The notes: generated by a model not told the origin, from the letters alone. A stretch of DNA of 64,000 bases from Panopea generosa (GCA_029582155.1 CM055901.1:45413580-45477579), one strand, 5' to 3'. Counted from the first letter of the stretch, positions 44,870 through 57,845 are shown. Numbers and translations are program-made.

Positions 44870-47570
44870 GTTCACATGTTTATACATGTATATCAATGGC
44901 AGATCTATCCTTTAAAAAATGGCACACACCCTTCCTGAATTCCCATATTTTATAAAAATCAACTATAAATCTACTACAAAACCTGTGTGCCCATTCAGAT
45001 TTTGTATTGCGCAACCCAAGTCGGCCCCCTCTAAACTGAAATCCTGGATCCTCCCCTGTATATGATGATGAACCCTATGTATAAGTCAATAAAAAATATG
45101 TTTTGTTCTGTAAAATTGACAGTAGACAAGTTGATATCAATAAATAGTACTTTAGAAATTTCCTGTGATTTCATTGGTTGATGCACTTAGATTTGTTGGT
45201 ATTCAAAATTGCATAGGTATGTCATCAGTAAAATCACCATATTTTCACTTCTATGTGCTAGTTGTTTATAATGTCATCAAAAAAACAATGTAAATTTAGC
45301 ATTGATTTGAAAAATGTTAAAAATATAAAGATGTATTAAATATTTTGAACAGTTAAGTGATTTAGTTTGACCAAAAACTACGTTTGTAGCGCAGCAGTTG
45401 CTGATATGCGTCATTCAGCAAAAAGGTAAGATCAATTTGAAACCTAGTCGCTCAAGTACCAGTAACTTGGTTCAGCAAGCAAATTTTACTAATGAAATTA
45501 CAAGTGTGTTAGAATAGGGTTAAGTAAACTGTAATTTTGAAACTGTATACTAGTATGAGGTTTTTAATGATTGCATTTGTTTTAACAGCTACAATGGGCA
45601 TTACAAACCTCATAATTATACGGTCACAAATTTTAAAATTACAGTACCCCCCCCCCCCCAGTGCTCTTGTCTGCATTCTGTTCTATTGTTTTGGTAACAC
45701 TGTCAGATTTTCAGATTAATAAAAAATCTTCTAATCCACTTAAAAAAATTACAAGTCAGAGCACTGCAAAACAAACATTTTTTTAAGGAAGGCTTTGTTA
45801 AACCATCTTTATCAAGTTTAGTCAAATGTCTTTTAATTCTGATAATAATTTGTTTAGAAGTTCAATTAAATAAACAGTATCTGTTTCATTGTAACCTACA
45901 ATGTGTAATTAGAACATGTGTCAATAAGTAGAGCGCCTGTTTCACCTGCAGATTGTGTTTACTTACCAGTATCAACTAACCAAATACATGTGTCTAACAT
46001 GCCATGCAGGCAATTATGATATAAATGGATTACAAGAAATAAATTGTTGAAATAAGGTTGATCAAATATTATACTCAGATGTCACTGGTGGATCTAGGAG
46101 GTGGGTTGGGGTGGCAGTTGAGAATGTCCTAACCTCAATCCCCTACTGTCATTCCCACCCAAATTAAATATTCCCCCCCTCCACCCAACAGGTAACACAT
46201 TTTAACAGAATATGAAATTTAAATATTACATTAGACACTAACCCCCACCCTTAGAATGAAAACCCTGGTTCCACCTTTGAGATGTAGATAAACCAAATAG
46301 ACATAATAAATTAATTGCTAGATTATCATCCCTGCCCGTCCCCTAATTTTCATGCCACCCCAACCTTTTTTATTTTCATAATAAAATTATTTAAAAAAAA
46401 AAAAATCTTAAAAAATAATATGTAAATAAAATCACCCCCTCACCCTTTTTAAGAAAAATTTGGATGATAAATTTATAACGGCCATATGGTTGTTTAATAT
46501 TGTGAAATTAATAAAGAACACACACAAACCGGTACTGGTACATTAAATTATGCAATTACACACTTAAACAAACAGCACTTTACGGGAAGGAGGAGTGGAA
46601 GGTGATAATTTAGGGATAAACAAGTAATGCAAAAAGACAATAAAGATTTAACAATTGTCAGGATAAGTTTAAATAAAAACAATCACTATTATTTACTAAT
46701 TTATTTTTTTACTTCACTTGTAAAACCAGTTACCACCAGTGTGTTGTCAGAGCTTTGCTCGCCTTCCAAAAACTGAACGGAACAGCTAACCCGCAACTTT
46801 TGTATTTCCAATGTTTTAGTCATAAAAGTGAGTAGCGTTATTTAAATTTGTTTACAACATTAACAGATAATTATGTACTGATTTTACATAGGCTGATTGT
46901 GAAATTTTATATCATTACTTGTGCACATCTATAGGCACTTCAATGTTTGATTTGTACATGCAGCATGAATTTTGGTAATTTTTGAGAAAAATAAAATGTC
47001 TGGAGGGAGGTTAGCTGTTCCATTCAGTATTTATACCAGTATGTGGGTATTCAACATATACATATATTATCAATGCAAGTCTCAGTAACACTTTCACCTT
47101 TGTCTGTTACCATTCCATACACAAGTATTATACAAATTATGAAGTTTTTTAAGTTCATGAAAACTTCATGATACCATACAGGAAGTGTCGTCAAGCCATA
47201 CATGTATTATGTGCGTTATTATCTGAGTCTTTGAGAAACAAAAGATACAGATATTTCACTTTGTATTATACTGTTGTGTTTTTTATATAAAAACTACGGC
47301 TTTGCCAAGCTTCCTTTTAAAACAGCAATACAGAGAGTTAGAATATCTTAATATCAATCATATACCCATGATTGATTGTGTTTTCTTGTATACCACTGAG
47401 ATCTTTAAATAAAAAGTAGACTGCACGTATGTGCAAGTAATTTCAAGAAGCTGTGATTCACACAGTTATCACCCACAGTCACACTCGACTTCTACGCGGG
47501 GGCTAGATGGATAAACGATGACAAATATGAGGAAACATCGCTATGAAGCTCAATTTCCCCACAGAGCTTC
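44870..47570. other. Region without genes
   Basis: It holds C-rich dispersed repeat sequence near 44890-45060 and 46080-46450 (GGTGGATCTAGGAGGTGGGT, AATCACCCCCTCACCC), a run of 13 C at about 45647, and a small inverted-repeat element at 46772-47028. No exon is supported. Confidence 0.5.
46772..47028. repeat. Short element with 20-bp inverted ends
   Basis: ACTGAACGGAACAGCTAACC at the left and, reverse-complemented, ACTGAATGGAACAGCTAACC at the right: 19 of 20 positions agree, 257 bases apart end to end. A MITE is likely, but I see no clear target duplication. Confidence 0.55.
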
Positions 47571-47571
47571 A

Positions 47572-47925
47572 AAGGTTCCAGTCATGACAAATCACTGAAA
47601 ACAGCCTCAAAGGAAAGTCATGACAAATCACTGAAAACAGCCTCAAAGGAAAGTCATGACAAATCACTGAATACAGTGTCAAAGGAGTCATGACAAATCA
47701 CTGAAAACAGCCTCAAAGGAGTCATGACAAATCACTGAAAACAGCCTCAAAGGAGTCATGACAAATCACTGAAAACAGCCTCAAAGGAGTCATGACAAAT
47801 CACTGAATACAGCCTCAAAGGAGTCATGAAAAATCACTGAATACAGTCTCAAAAGAGTCATGACAAATCACTGAATATAGTCTCAAAGGAGTCATGACAA
47901 ATCACTGAATACAGTCTCAAAGGAA
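47572..47925. repeat. 34-36-bp minisatellite downstream of VPS72
   Basis: About ten units of GTCATGACAAATCACTGAAA then ACAGCCTCAAAGGA, two of them with an extra AA. It ends about 110 bases beyond the VPS72 stop codon and may be part of its 3' untranslated region. Confidence 0.9.
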
Positions 47926-48037
47926 CATGTATAAGAAAATTGATAAATTCCTCATTTATATAAGTTGTTTTCTGACAATCATGATCCAAACAGTTAATGA
48001 ACACAATCTGCACTGTGACATATCTTTACACACCTCC

Positions 48038-48368
48038 TCATGATTTTACAGTAACTTCAACATTACTGGTCTCCTGTGAGGAACCTCGAGACTTCCGTGA
48101 GCCTTCACTTTGTAACTGTTGGGCATATGCCTCACGTATCACCTTGAAGGCCTGAAGTGTGGCATACGGAGTTTGTGTTATTGGATCATAGTACTTAGCC
48201 GGAAGACGAGTGACCGGGCAAAACTGTCGAACTGGTGCTTTATGTTTCTTTTCTGGAAAATAGTCTTTAAAGTTTCTCTCATCAGTGAATGTTACGAATG
48301 TTCTCTCACAATTTTCTTTGGTTTCTGATTGTTTCTCTTCTTTCTTAACTACAGCTACAGAGGGATCT
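48038..48368 (-). CDS. VPS72: VPS72 exon 6 (YL1_C domain and stop)
   Basis: Encodes the last 109 residues. The part ERTFVTFTDERNFKDYFPEK matches the family's TFITFSD segment. The YL1_C domain follows, then a Ser-rich tail ending VEVTVKS. Confidence 0.95.
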
Positions 48369-51300
48369 CTGGAAATAAAGAATCATTTGCGATATATGAA
48401 TATAAAACTGATACCATTGTCAATTAGTATCAATAATGCAAAAATATTTCTTTATGGAAGTTTTAATTTTTATTACTATAAATGTTTCATACTTTTTAAA
48501 GCAAATTCTATGAAAAACTGTTGTTATAAATACAGTCAAACCTGTCTTAAGCAGCCAGTCAAGGGAAGGAGCAAAAGTGGCTTTTTAAAACAGGTTTTTG
48601 CTTAATACAGATTAATTTGTTCTGAAAGCATGGAAACAGGAAATAGCAAATGTGGCTGTTTAATAGATGTGACTGCTTACACAGGTTTGACTGTAGTTTA
48701 ACATTTAATGTTTTATAAGTACCAGTCATGTCATACAAAATGTTTAAGAAATGGTAAGATAGTTCTAGGACTATATCATGCTAATGGCATGACACAGTCA
48801 CTCAAGTGTGGCAAAGTTTAAAAACACTTAAATGCAAACAAACTGTCCATTGTAATATGGCTTTGATATTGCTTTAATCGATCATAAACACAATTCAATC
48901 ATTAATTTTACTTTGGATTAATTTAATTTTTTTTTTGTTCAAGGGCATATTCATGGAGACTTAGTGTTGTTGAAAATGAATTTTAGAAAAAAATATATTT
49001 AGTGCCATCTTTAAATTTGAATATTCCTATTACATAATGTGTTTTAATTACTGACCTGTACCAGTATTAAGTTACTGCCTGTACCTACACATGCAGTATT
49101 AAATGCCCTTGGCAACATGAGGTAATCCTGGGGAGAGATGTTAATTAGTCTGCGCTATTGTGTTACAAGTTTTTATCAAACTTTTATGAAAATGACAATT
49201 AGAGATGACGTGTCACAAATAAGTGTAAATAAGTCCAGCGCAAATTCACTCATTAGAAATATTTATTGCTCTTAGACAAAAATAAATAAAAACACAAATA
49301 TAGACTGAGAAAGTCAGGTCTGAGATAGGTAAGTGCTATGCAGTACGGATGACCATTTCGTTGGGATTTAATTTCGTAATTGAGGCATCCCAAAAAATCA
49401 ACGAAAATTAGTCCCCCACGAAAATGAGTGATTTCACATTATTTCTAAAACATCATCAATGGGGCTCATACTTACACCTCATCATTGTCTGGGACCTCTT
49501 CAATCAACGGCATGGTTAAGGAATGGTATCTGATGATGGGGCCATGGTGGACTTGCTTCACTACTCGACGGCTTTTTCTCTCCAGCTCCATACGGTGATA
49601 ATTCTCTATAAAAATTCAAACAAAAATCCTAGCATCAATATAAAGACAGTTTCAGGGTTAAAACTGCAATTAAAGGGCAGAAAAAGCTGCACTGTACCAC
49701 TATAAATATTTGTGTAGTCTACTCAAATGGTTTATTACTTGTATCTTTTGTTCACATTTTTTTCAACATTATTTGATTTATTTAACAGCTTAACTTATCA
49801 CAGTTCCTAAGTAATTAACAAATATTTAGACACATATTATCTCTGACTCTCTGTCACAGTGACATCTTCAAGACATATTCAGAGGTAGAAGACACAAGGC
49901 CGTAGGTCAATGTTCCTGACCAACCATCACAGAAACTGTGATCAGGATCAAATGGTAACGCGTACAACCATTTTATACAAACCCACATAAGTGTATACTG
50001 GTATGCTTTGTTTTATTTCTAGTTTCAATACAGATACACATTCCCATTTCATTACCATTTACTACTGTTATGGATGAATGTAGTCAAAAGTAACATTATT
50101 TTGATTCTGTTTCCTGTCTGTCTTTACTTCATGTGATATAATCCAAGCCAGTATGTGAAAGTTATTGCTCTATGCCACTTTTACAGAAAACACAGCCATA
50201 AAGTCAATGGGAATCAACCCTTACATATTAGATACCAACAACAGGTTCTCATATTCATCATTCCAGACATGTACTCACCCAGCGATTGTTTATTGAGTTC
50301 CTCTGTGATCTTGGCTTCCTCCAGCAGTTCCTCCTGGGTCAAACGTCTCACTTCTGCCACTCTCTTCTGAGCTGCTATCTCCTTCAGCATCTTGGCTTTC
50401 TCTTGTCTTTCTTTGTCCCTCACCTCTCTCTCCTTAGATCTCTCTGAAGTTGTCTTCCTTAACGTCTTCTTATCTAGATATCGACATGGAAATAACTGTT
50501 ACTATTACATGTGTATATATTATGAACATTTTGTAAGAAACATTTTGTAAGAAAATTTTCAACTCTTTGACTTAATGTGAATTGTAATTTTTCTGATGAA
50601 GGCATAAGTCAAAAATTTGAAGAAAAAAAGAGTAAGATATAGATATTATTATTTATAAATTCTTCCCTACGGAGGAGTCATAGTCAAATACATATTACAT
50701 AAAAAGTCACCTACACACACACAAACATGTAATTATTACTAGTAGTTTCACCAGTTTTAAGTCATAGTAAAGACATAGGATTAGTTCAAAGTCATCATAT
50801 AGGTAATTGTAAAATTTCAACAAATATGTGGGTGTTTTTGTTTAATCAGACACCAGAATGAAATGATGACATCCACATTATGAAATAACTTTAATAATGC
50901 AATTGCAATTACCGGTAAAAATATGACATGTCTAATCATCTTATCAGATAGTACATACAGTTAGGTTTGTTCCCAAATAAAATCGAATGGAAATCCATTT
51001 ATAAAGTTAATGTACATAGATTCGAAACTGAATCTTGGCGTTCTCGTCTGCAAAGAGATGACACCTTCAGCAGATTTAGATTCTAACACATTAACATTGA
51101 ACATGCATTAAAATAAATCTGGGAATGCAGTACTGACCCCAGAAACACTAGCTTGTGCACACACAGTGAGTAAATTGTGGATATATCAAATGTCTGAAAA
51201 TAGACACCAATATCTATGTCATTTCTGCGGAATAATGTTTAGTAATGTTATTTCTCACTTGTTGTTTGATTGATCACACTCAACAATAATGCGACAAAAT

Positions 51301-54300
51301 CTCTACAGAATCATATAATCACAATTTGGCTATTCTGTCATTAATAACTCAATAACGGTACAATTGAGACTAAACTGCAAAAAGTAATTGGTTGAAGATT
51401 ACTTTCATTATCAAGTAAGACGGTTCACAAACACTTCATCCGAATAACAATTAGATTCGTTGCAAAATGCATGAAGTCAACCAAACTTTTAAGACAAAGA
51501 ATTTAAAAAAAATACAAATCCAGCACATAAAGAAATAGTAAAAATAAAAAGCTAATCCGTTTGTATGTGCAGTAACTTTGCTATACACATGAATATAATT
51601 ATGTGTGAAAAATGTCATTTGTGTAAAATTAAATTAATGTTTAACTCAATATCCCCCCCTCTCTCTCTCCCTCCCTTCCCCTACTTCAAATGAATAGTTT
51701 ACCCCTTGAATTAGTATGCAATGCTTATTTTCAAAATGTTACGGGTAAAAATAAACATTTTTAGTCAAATTGCCATTTAAAACAACCTAATCAACACTTA
51801 CTTAAATTCCAATGCTTTATTCTGAAATTTCAATGCTTAAATACCCCTAAATAGTGCTTATCTGGAGTACTGACAGTATGATGCATTTAAACACGAAATA
51901 TCATCACTGGACATAGACCGTAAGAATTTTTCATGGGTGTTGGGTTGATAAGATAAGCCTTTTATTTCGCTCTTTTTATCAGATACAAGGCAAACTTAAT
52001 GGTTAGAATCTCATTATCTCAATGCTATGCTCTCCATTGATTACCTATTTTGTATACTCTCGATTGATTATCTCAGTTTTATACTCTTGATTAATTATCA
52101 ATTTTTATACTCTTGATTGATTACCCGTATCCTTATTTTATACTCTCTACTAATAATCTTATTTGTATACTCTTGATTGATTCTTTTTTCTTGCATACCA
52201 TTAACAATTTTTTTTTGCTTAACATAAAAATTATGTTGATTTACTGTCTTCTTGCAATCGTATGACACCCTTCCAGCATTTGTGCCTTATGATCGTGTGA
52301 ATATCATCATGATCCAACAGTGAGAAAATATTTCTCTCATTTCTGCTAGTAGAAGATACAGGTTTTCTCTATCTATAGGAAACCTCTACCTTCCATGTCA
52401 CGTGACCGCTTCCTCACTTGACCTGACAAAAATCAGGAACAAAATCTATTTGTGGCATCTTTTTCTTTATCCACAACTCATAATGATATATATATATATA
52501 TATATATATATTTATTTTCATGCCCCCGAAAATGTTTTATAACTCTGTGAAATATTCCAACGTGCAAATGTAACAAAGATATACCTGGGCTTGAATGATA
52601 TATCTGTATCGATGGCGGTGGTTTAGTTTTCTTCTTTTTCTCAACTTTTACCTTTGTTTCCTCAGCTGGTTTTGGTTTCTTGGGAGCAGGTTCCTTAAAG
52701 ATTATGTAATAAAGTCATGAAACTTTTCCTTAAATTTGATATTTAACCCTTTACTCCATAGATACGCGTTTTCCCGAAGCAATCACAGAAGGCCTTTGAA
52801 AACAGTGCAGGAAGAGTTCAGATTGCTCATCACACTTCCTCCACTGTTTTCCATTCTGTCAGGTAATATAAACATAATTCAACCATTGCTGATATGTGGT
52901 GAATTAATGCTTTCAATTTGGAAGAGCCCAAGAAAATGCTTATGGAGCAAAGGGTAGAAATAGCTTCTTGAAATAAGTTTTTTTCAACAGTAATTAAAAT
53001 AAGACAAGATTTTAAAAAACTAAAAATTATATCAATTAGTACACATACTACAAACACATTAAAATCTAGGTGATTATTAATTCAATCTGTTTAAGGAATT
53101 AATTTTTGAATTTTATTGGGCCGAGCCCCATAAGAACAGTCGGTTACGAGTCAAAATCCAGGATCTGCGAGTTTGAATCCCCGCCCGGCAATAGTCTCCA
53201 TGATGATTGATATACGACATTGTGTCTCATTACTATTTTTTGTCTCTCACCTCTGATTCAAGTAGGAAAGTTATCAGTTACTTGCGGAGATGTGCTGTGC
53301 TCGAGTACTGGTTAGCCTTTCATGATCACAGGAAACAGTGGTTAGGTTGACTAATCATCTGTTAGCCCTCGATGACATAAAAATGACACTAAATATTCAA
53401 TCAATCAATTAATAATTTTATCGTTTGAATGATTATGAAATATGGGCTTACATATATTACTTTAGAACTTATTTTATATATTCGTTATATGAACTTATTT
53501 GTTTTACCTCGACTAAGAAATAAATTATTACAACTTAGACGAATCATGCTTGAGGTCTTCCTGGGTAGAACCAGTAATGAGCATTATGCGGAATAAAGTG
53601 TCTTTTCAAAGACACCACACATGGCCATGGGGGAGGATCCCTGAGTCCAGTGCTCTACCACTTTACTACAAGTCAATATCTCATGAATGTTTCAATAAAT
53701 CAAATTCATACTTTATATTTATATTATTACTGCACTCAGTCTTTCCCAACATGCCTCCTTTATCATTCACACAGCATGTTGCACTGGCAAATAACTTGCT
53801 GGATTTTTTTTATAAATTCATTGCTGGAACAGTGAAAGTCATGCTCCCACATTTATCAGTTACTCAGAATTGCTACAGTAGAAACTACTTTGTGTTGGTT
53901 TCATGTGCATTTGTGTCATTTCTGACATTATAACATTATGTTAATAACTCGGTAACACTGTTTTTATAGCAAGATAATGTCCAAAGCTAAATATAGCAGT
54001 TCATGGTTGCATGTTTTATGGGAAAAGAAGTCTATATACCAGTATGTTCAAAGAAGAATTTATACACTAAAAATATTAATTTTAATCACAGTATTAAACT
54101 ATTACACACCTTGTATGCTTTTGTGTTGACCCCTCGTTTCTTCTTCTTCGGTTCATCATCATCCATGTCACTTTTCACTTCATCGTTCTCATCTATATCA
54201 ATATCAGAGTCCTCATAGTCACTCTCGGAGATCTCCGACTCATACTCATTGTCATCTTCTTCCTAAAAAAACAAAATAATTGAACTGTTAACAAACTATT

Positions 54301-55437
54301 CTAAGATAGAAATTAGTTGGGAATTGAATTACCACCAAACAAGCATGCAAAACAATTTCTACAGCTGCTGTACCAAATACATACCTGATGCATGACCCAC
54401 TTTTAGTTTACAATATCAATCATGATTGTGTATAAAGAATCATATCATATCGTCTGATTTGAGATCTATACATTATTTTCTTTTCATTGACATGCTATAC
54501 CACACCACTACCTGTATAATCTTTATATTTTATAATTACATATATTAAGTCCTGAGCTTCTAAAATTTCAATATGCAAATTGGCCAAGATTTTTACTGCC
54601 ATAAGAATTGCACTTGTTGTTTTTAATAAAATAGTCAAACCTCTGTATATATAATGCCACGCAATATTATAGGTTTGCTAAAAGAAACTTATTTATGTTG
54701 AGTTCAACTTTCTTTTCTCAATTTGCACATTTCAATTGCTGAAATCATATATTCACCTTAAAATGAAATCTTCTTTAGCCAAGGAAGCCTTATCTATTCT
54801 TTATATATATTTACCACAAGGCATCTGTGAAATGCCATTGGATTAATGAGTTAGGACTAGTGATATTAGTATAACTACTGAAATGACAACTAAACTGTAT
54901 ACTCACAAGAAAGTTTGATTGTTATCAGTTGAGAAGTTTAGGAGTAATGATGACATGAATTACTATCAAAAATAATTAAAAAGTCATAACACTACCAAGA
55001 TTAATTTTTATGCCGTTGAGGATTATTTGTCTGGGATCCTGGAAGGTTAACCAGTACTTGAGCACATCCATCTCCTCAAGCAACTGACAACTTCTTTTAT
55101 CTAAGCTTGTTTGTGATTTACATTAGAGCTAATATAAATTACTGAGTGTTGTTTTTGAAAGGCCAATGGTTGGAGCTGGGGATTGAACCTGCATCCTCTC
55201 GCATGAAAGGCAAACACTCTAACCACTGCACTACTGCCATGCTCATAATACACTCTTTTCAACATACAATTCATTTAATAACTTTAATTCTAATAGGGCA
55301 CAAATGTGATAAAGTCCTTAATCTACCTCATTAAATCCTCCATAGGTGGTTTTATAGAAATCATCTTCATCCTCTGCCTCTAGCAATGAGGCCATCTTAC
55401 TGCCAGCATTACAGCGTTTATCCCTTGATGCTGCCAT
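48038..55437 (-). CDS. VPS72: VPS72/YL1, H2A.Z-binding chromatin remodelling subunit
   Basis: Six coding exons (55327-55437, 54110-54262, 52585-52693, 50279-50473, 49476-49605, 48038-48368) join in perfect phase to a 342-residue protein; the human protein has 364. The order of parts is that of the YL1 family. The N-terminal LLEAEDEDDFYKTTYGGFNE precedes a long acidic region (about residues 38-75) that in relatives binds H2A.Z-H2B. A basic stretch and VNTKAYKEPAPKK follow, then a charged helix with LTQEELLEEAKITEELNKQS (about 170-189). The C-terminal YL1_C domain reads FCPVTRLPAKYYDPITQTPY then ATLQAFKVIREAYAQQ. The product should be nuclear, acting in the SRCAP and TIP60 complexes in H2A.Z deposition. 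The start is fixed by the conserved N-terminus. An acceptor (TTTCACAG) eight bases before the ATG implies a further untranslated exon upstream. Confidence 0.95.
48531..48695. repeat. Tc1/mariner-type MITE (161 bp)
   Basis: The ends CAGTCAAACCTGT and ACAGGTTTGACTG are perfect inverted copies, flanked by TA on both sides. It lies in a VPS72 intron. A diverged relative is at 60954-61124. Confidence 0.9.
48700..49470. other. VPS72 intron 5 remainder
   Basis: No exon. A stretch near 49345-49435 (TTCGTTGGGATTTAATTTCG and CCCACGAAAATGAGTGA) resembles a short bivalve repeat with loosely inverted halves. Confidence 0.45.
49476..49605 (-). CDS. VPS72: VPS72 exon 5
   Basis: 130 bases. The split codon gives SLENYHRMELERKSRRVVKQ, then VHHGPIIRYHSLTMPLIEEV. 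It corresponds to the human SLETYERLE ... GPIITYHSV segment. Confidence 0.95.
49620..50270. other. VPS72 intron 4
   Basis: Nothing recognisable apart from AT-rich sequence. Confidence 0.5.
50279..50473 (-). CDS. VPS72: VPS72 exon 4
   Basis: 195 bases encoding a Lys/Arg/Glu-rich helix (RDKERQEKAKMLKEIAAQKR) and the family hallmark LTQEELLEEAKITEELNKQS. The donor is GTGAGT. Confidence 0.95.
50480..52580. other. VPS72 intron 3
   Basis: AT-rich, with a (CT)n-like run near 51653-51680, a few related TATACTCTTGATTGATTA phrases near 52040-52180 and a (TA)n run at about 52482-52510. No gene. Confidence 0.5.
52585..52693 (-). CDS. VPS72: VPS72 exon 3
   Basis: 109 bases encoding EPAPKKPKPAEETKVKVEKK then KKTKPPPSIQIYHSSP. 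It is a basic, Pro/Lys-rich linker, variable in the family, joined in phase to both neighbours. Confidence 0.9.
52743..52958. repeat. piggyBac-type MITE, older copy
   Basis: It starts TTAA then CCCTTTACTCCATA and ends TTATGGAGCAAAGGG; the right TTAA has decayed to TAGA. An internal pair, GAAAACAGTGCAGGAA and CTTCCTCCACTGTTTTC, forms an imperfect hairpin. The intact copy is at 61179-61400. Confidence 0.8.
53118..53409 (+). repeat. tRNA-derived SINE, family I
   Basis: Head GGGCCGAGCCCCATAAGAAC, B-box-like GCGAGTTTGAATCCCCGCCC, the body, and the tail ATTCAATCAATCAATT. It lies in VPS72 intron 2. Confidence 0.85.
53488..53672 (-). repeat. tRNA-derived SINE, family IV
   Basis: Plus-strand blocks CGAATCATGCTTGAGGTCTT, CCTGGGTAGAACCAGTAATG and GACACCACACATGGCCATGG match the copies at 5685 and 41632. 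It follows a family I SINE by about 80 bases. Confidence 0.7.
54110..54262 (-). CDS. VPS72: VPS72 exon 2 (acidic region)
   Basis: 153 bases encoding EEDDNEYESEISESDYEDSD and DIDENDEVKSDMDDDEPKKK, then KRGVNTKAYK. The Asp/Glu/Ser-rich part followed by a basic patch is the H2A.Z-H2B-binding segment of the family. Confidence 0.95.
55001..55098 (-). repeat. SINE fragment, family I (3' half)
   Basis: TTTTTATGCCGTTGAGGATT, CTGGGATCCTGGAAGGTTAA and CATCCATCTCCTCAAGCAAC match the 3' half of family I in reverse. The tRNA-like head is missing. Confidence 0.65.
55142..55243 (-). repeat. SINE fragment, family III head
   Basis: Minus strand GGCAGTAGTGCAGTGGTTAG then GAGGATGCAGGTTCAATCCC give A- and B-box-like motifs. 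Confidence 0.65.
55327..55437 (-). CDS. VPS72: VPS72 exon 1 (start codon)
   Basis: 111 bases encoding MAASRDKRCNAGSKMASLLE and AEDEDDFYKTTYGGFNE. The family signature LLEAE.ED.FY.TTYGGF is complete. The donor is GTAGAT. Confidence 0.95.
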
Positions 55438-55857
55438 TGTTGAGCTGTGAAATAAGCAGTATAAAACCATAATCTGTTATAATTGGAATTTATAATCTCC
55501 AGACTTTGCAATACAATCATCAAGGATTCCATAATATATAGACATCAAAGTTATATACTGATATTATAATGTTTTACTGTTAATAATTATAATGCTTTAA
55601 AAGATTTTTCAGAGCTTTAATTTACATGAATATCAACAATTATCAAAAAAATGCACACAATCAAGGCACAACTGAAACGGTTGTATTAAATTTATGAACT
55701 TGTTTAGGGCCCGATTCAATGAAAAGCTACAATAAAGACAGGCATGACTATTTATCTCACAATCACCATTTCGTTTCATTATATTAAATTACATTATAAG
55801 AAAAACATGGGACTAGATGTGCCTGTGTTTGCATTTTTTTACTAATATATTAAAGAG

Positions 55858-55990
55858 TTGCAGTGGCCTAGTGGTTAACATGCTTGCTTCAGGACTCAGA
55901 GGTTCCCAATTCAAATATCTGCAGGAAAGTAATCGGTCCTGTTTGCACAGTCACAGCCAGGGCACATAAAATATCTCAATTTTCTTCTAT
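55858..55990 (+). repeat. tRNA-derived SINE head
   Basis: GCAGTGGCCTAGTGGTTAAC then CAGAGGTTCCCAATTCAAAT give degenerate A and B boxes. The body (GTCCTGTTTGCACAG) is not seen in other copies here. Confidence 0.5.
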
Positions 55991-57594
55991 GTAAATTAGT
56001 TATTTAAATGACCATTAACATCCCCCGTAAACAATGTTACTTATATCAATCAATTCAGGATAGCTTGAAGTAAATGAAGAAAGAAGACAAAAATATCCGC
56101 GAAAACTCATTGCAACATATCTGAATATGGTCTTTGTGAAAATAAATAACAACATTTCAGGTATCAAATAGCGAACATTGTGGTATGCATCATACACATA
56201 GCACAAAAAATTACCAATTTCAACAACCTGCTTTTAAGTAACCAAAATATATTATGCTCTTGGCTTAAACTCGGCAAACGGAAGTTCTAAGCCGAGACTA
56301 CCGTTCATGCGGTCTGTTCGGATTTCATCCTTGCTGACGCAGATGCTAAATCAAAACAACGTTATGCTTTTACCAATTGGTCAATGATTTAGATATGTAA
56401 GCTTGATATATGAAGTCTGCCACCTGACATTGTATAATGGAAGAGGCTGAAACAAGGGTGTGTGTTTTGAGTTGCTTCACGTTTTGTGGTTTCGTTGACA
56501 TTTACAAAGTTCATGTGATCATGCAACTTCTGCATGACTAAGTTGATCTCCACCATCATCATCTTAGTATTGCGTGTCATAGAAATACAATTCTTGCGAA
56601 TATATTAATAAACTGTTGATCACTAAAAGTTACCAAATACATATAGCAAGTAACCACAGTAACCTTGGTTACTAAAGGCATATAGTGGGTTACAAATGGA
56701 CTTGCTTATGCAGAGGTGTACATTTTGGGTCAAATGTGATTGTTTCAATTTGATGTTCATATTAAGTAGGAACATGACAGCTTGTTACAATAGCTCTAAT
56801 GCATGCAATTATATGCCTTCCATACAGTTACACTGAAAAAATCAATGGAATTTTGTCAGGAATGTCAAAATTAAAAAACATCAATCCATTTCATTTTTCT
56901 AATCTACCGACATAAATTTCTGTTGACTGCCATTTTGAACCATACTCATCTGATGTCCGGATTTCACGTGAATAATTTCAATATTTAGCTTTGTTTACAA
57001 TGGTTGTGTCTATCAAAGAAAAGAAAAAGTATCCTCTGAAACAGGAAAAGTAGATATTCTGCTTAAAACCTTTAATTGTGATTAACATTAGAAATTTTCT
57101 TAAAGACACATTTAAAACAGTTTTCTGTACTTTTGACACCTATGTTGTAACAATTAATGAATTGATTGTAAAATCTGAACTAAATTGCAATTGTTTTGCG
57201 AAGTGACTTAAAATGTCTGAATTAAACAGTGTACAGATTACAAGAAGAACATTCCGAAATGCATGAGCTTCCTTGTTGCCTGGCCTGACCCTGATGGATT
57301 TTTAAAAAAGCAATAACATTCCCTCCGTATAAGTTTTCTTAAAACATGTACTTAGTCCTGTTTATGATGATAATGATTCCCCTCATAGAGCTCAGATTTC
57401 AGAAAGTGATGATTTACTCTTCATTCATGACTGGACCTTACCTGTTGAACTGGTCATCTATATGGTAAAAGTAAAACTCTGAAATTGTTTAGTTAGAAAA
57501 TTACTGACTATGGAATCTGATACTGTAGTAGATAGTCCTTCACTTAGCCAGTTGGAATTACGGCATGCTGTCTAACTTTGTTTACACATCTTCA

Positions 57595-57760
57595 GTGTGG
57601 TGGTGTGGTTGATAGGGTTCCAGGCTCTCAAGTCAGAGGTCCTAATTTTGATTACATACTCAACCCAAAAACAACACCCACTAGTACAAGTCTACCCAGG
57701 AAATGGACTTAAGAAAGGATTCATAAAAACATTGAGCTAAATTTAATTAGTACAAATTAT
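57595..57760 (+). repeat. tRNA-derived SINE, family III, diverged
   Basis: TGGTGTGGTTGATAGGGTTC, CTCAAGTCAGAGGTCC and ACAACACCCACTAGTACAAG, then TACCCAGGAAATGGACTTA, follow the order seen at 22793 and 59688. Confidence 0.6.
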
Positions 57761-57845
57761 TAAAAGAAATATCATGTAAGCAACTTACTAAAAAAAATTC
57801 TAGCTGTCTTATAAAGCAGTTTACATTGACATTATTCCAGCTTAA

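Larger units (their letters stand above)
54270..55320. other. VPS72 intron 1
   Basis: It contains a headless family I SINE fragment (55001-55098) and a family III SINE head (55142-55243). Otherwise unremarkable. Confidence 0.5.

Noticed and set aside
48285-48605. 106-residue plus-strand frame over VPS72 exon 6
   Set aside because: It is the antisense shadow of the YL1_C exon and then runs into the intron MITE.
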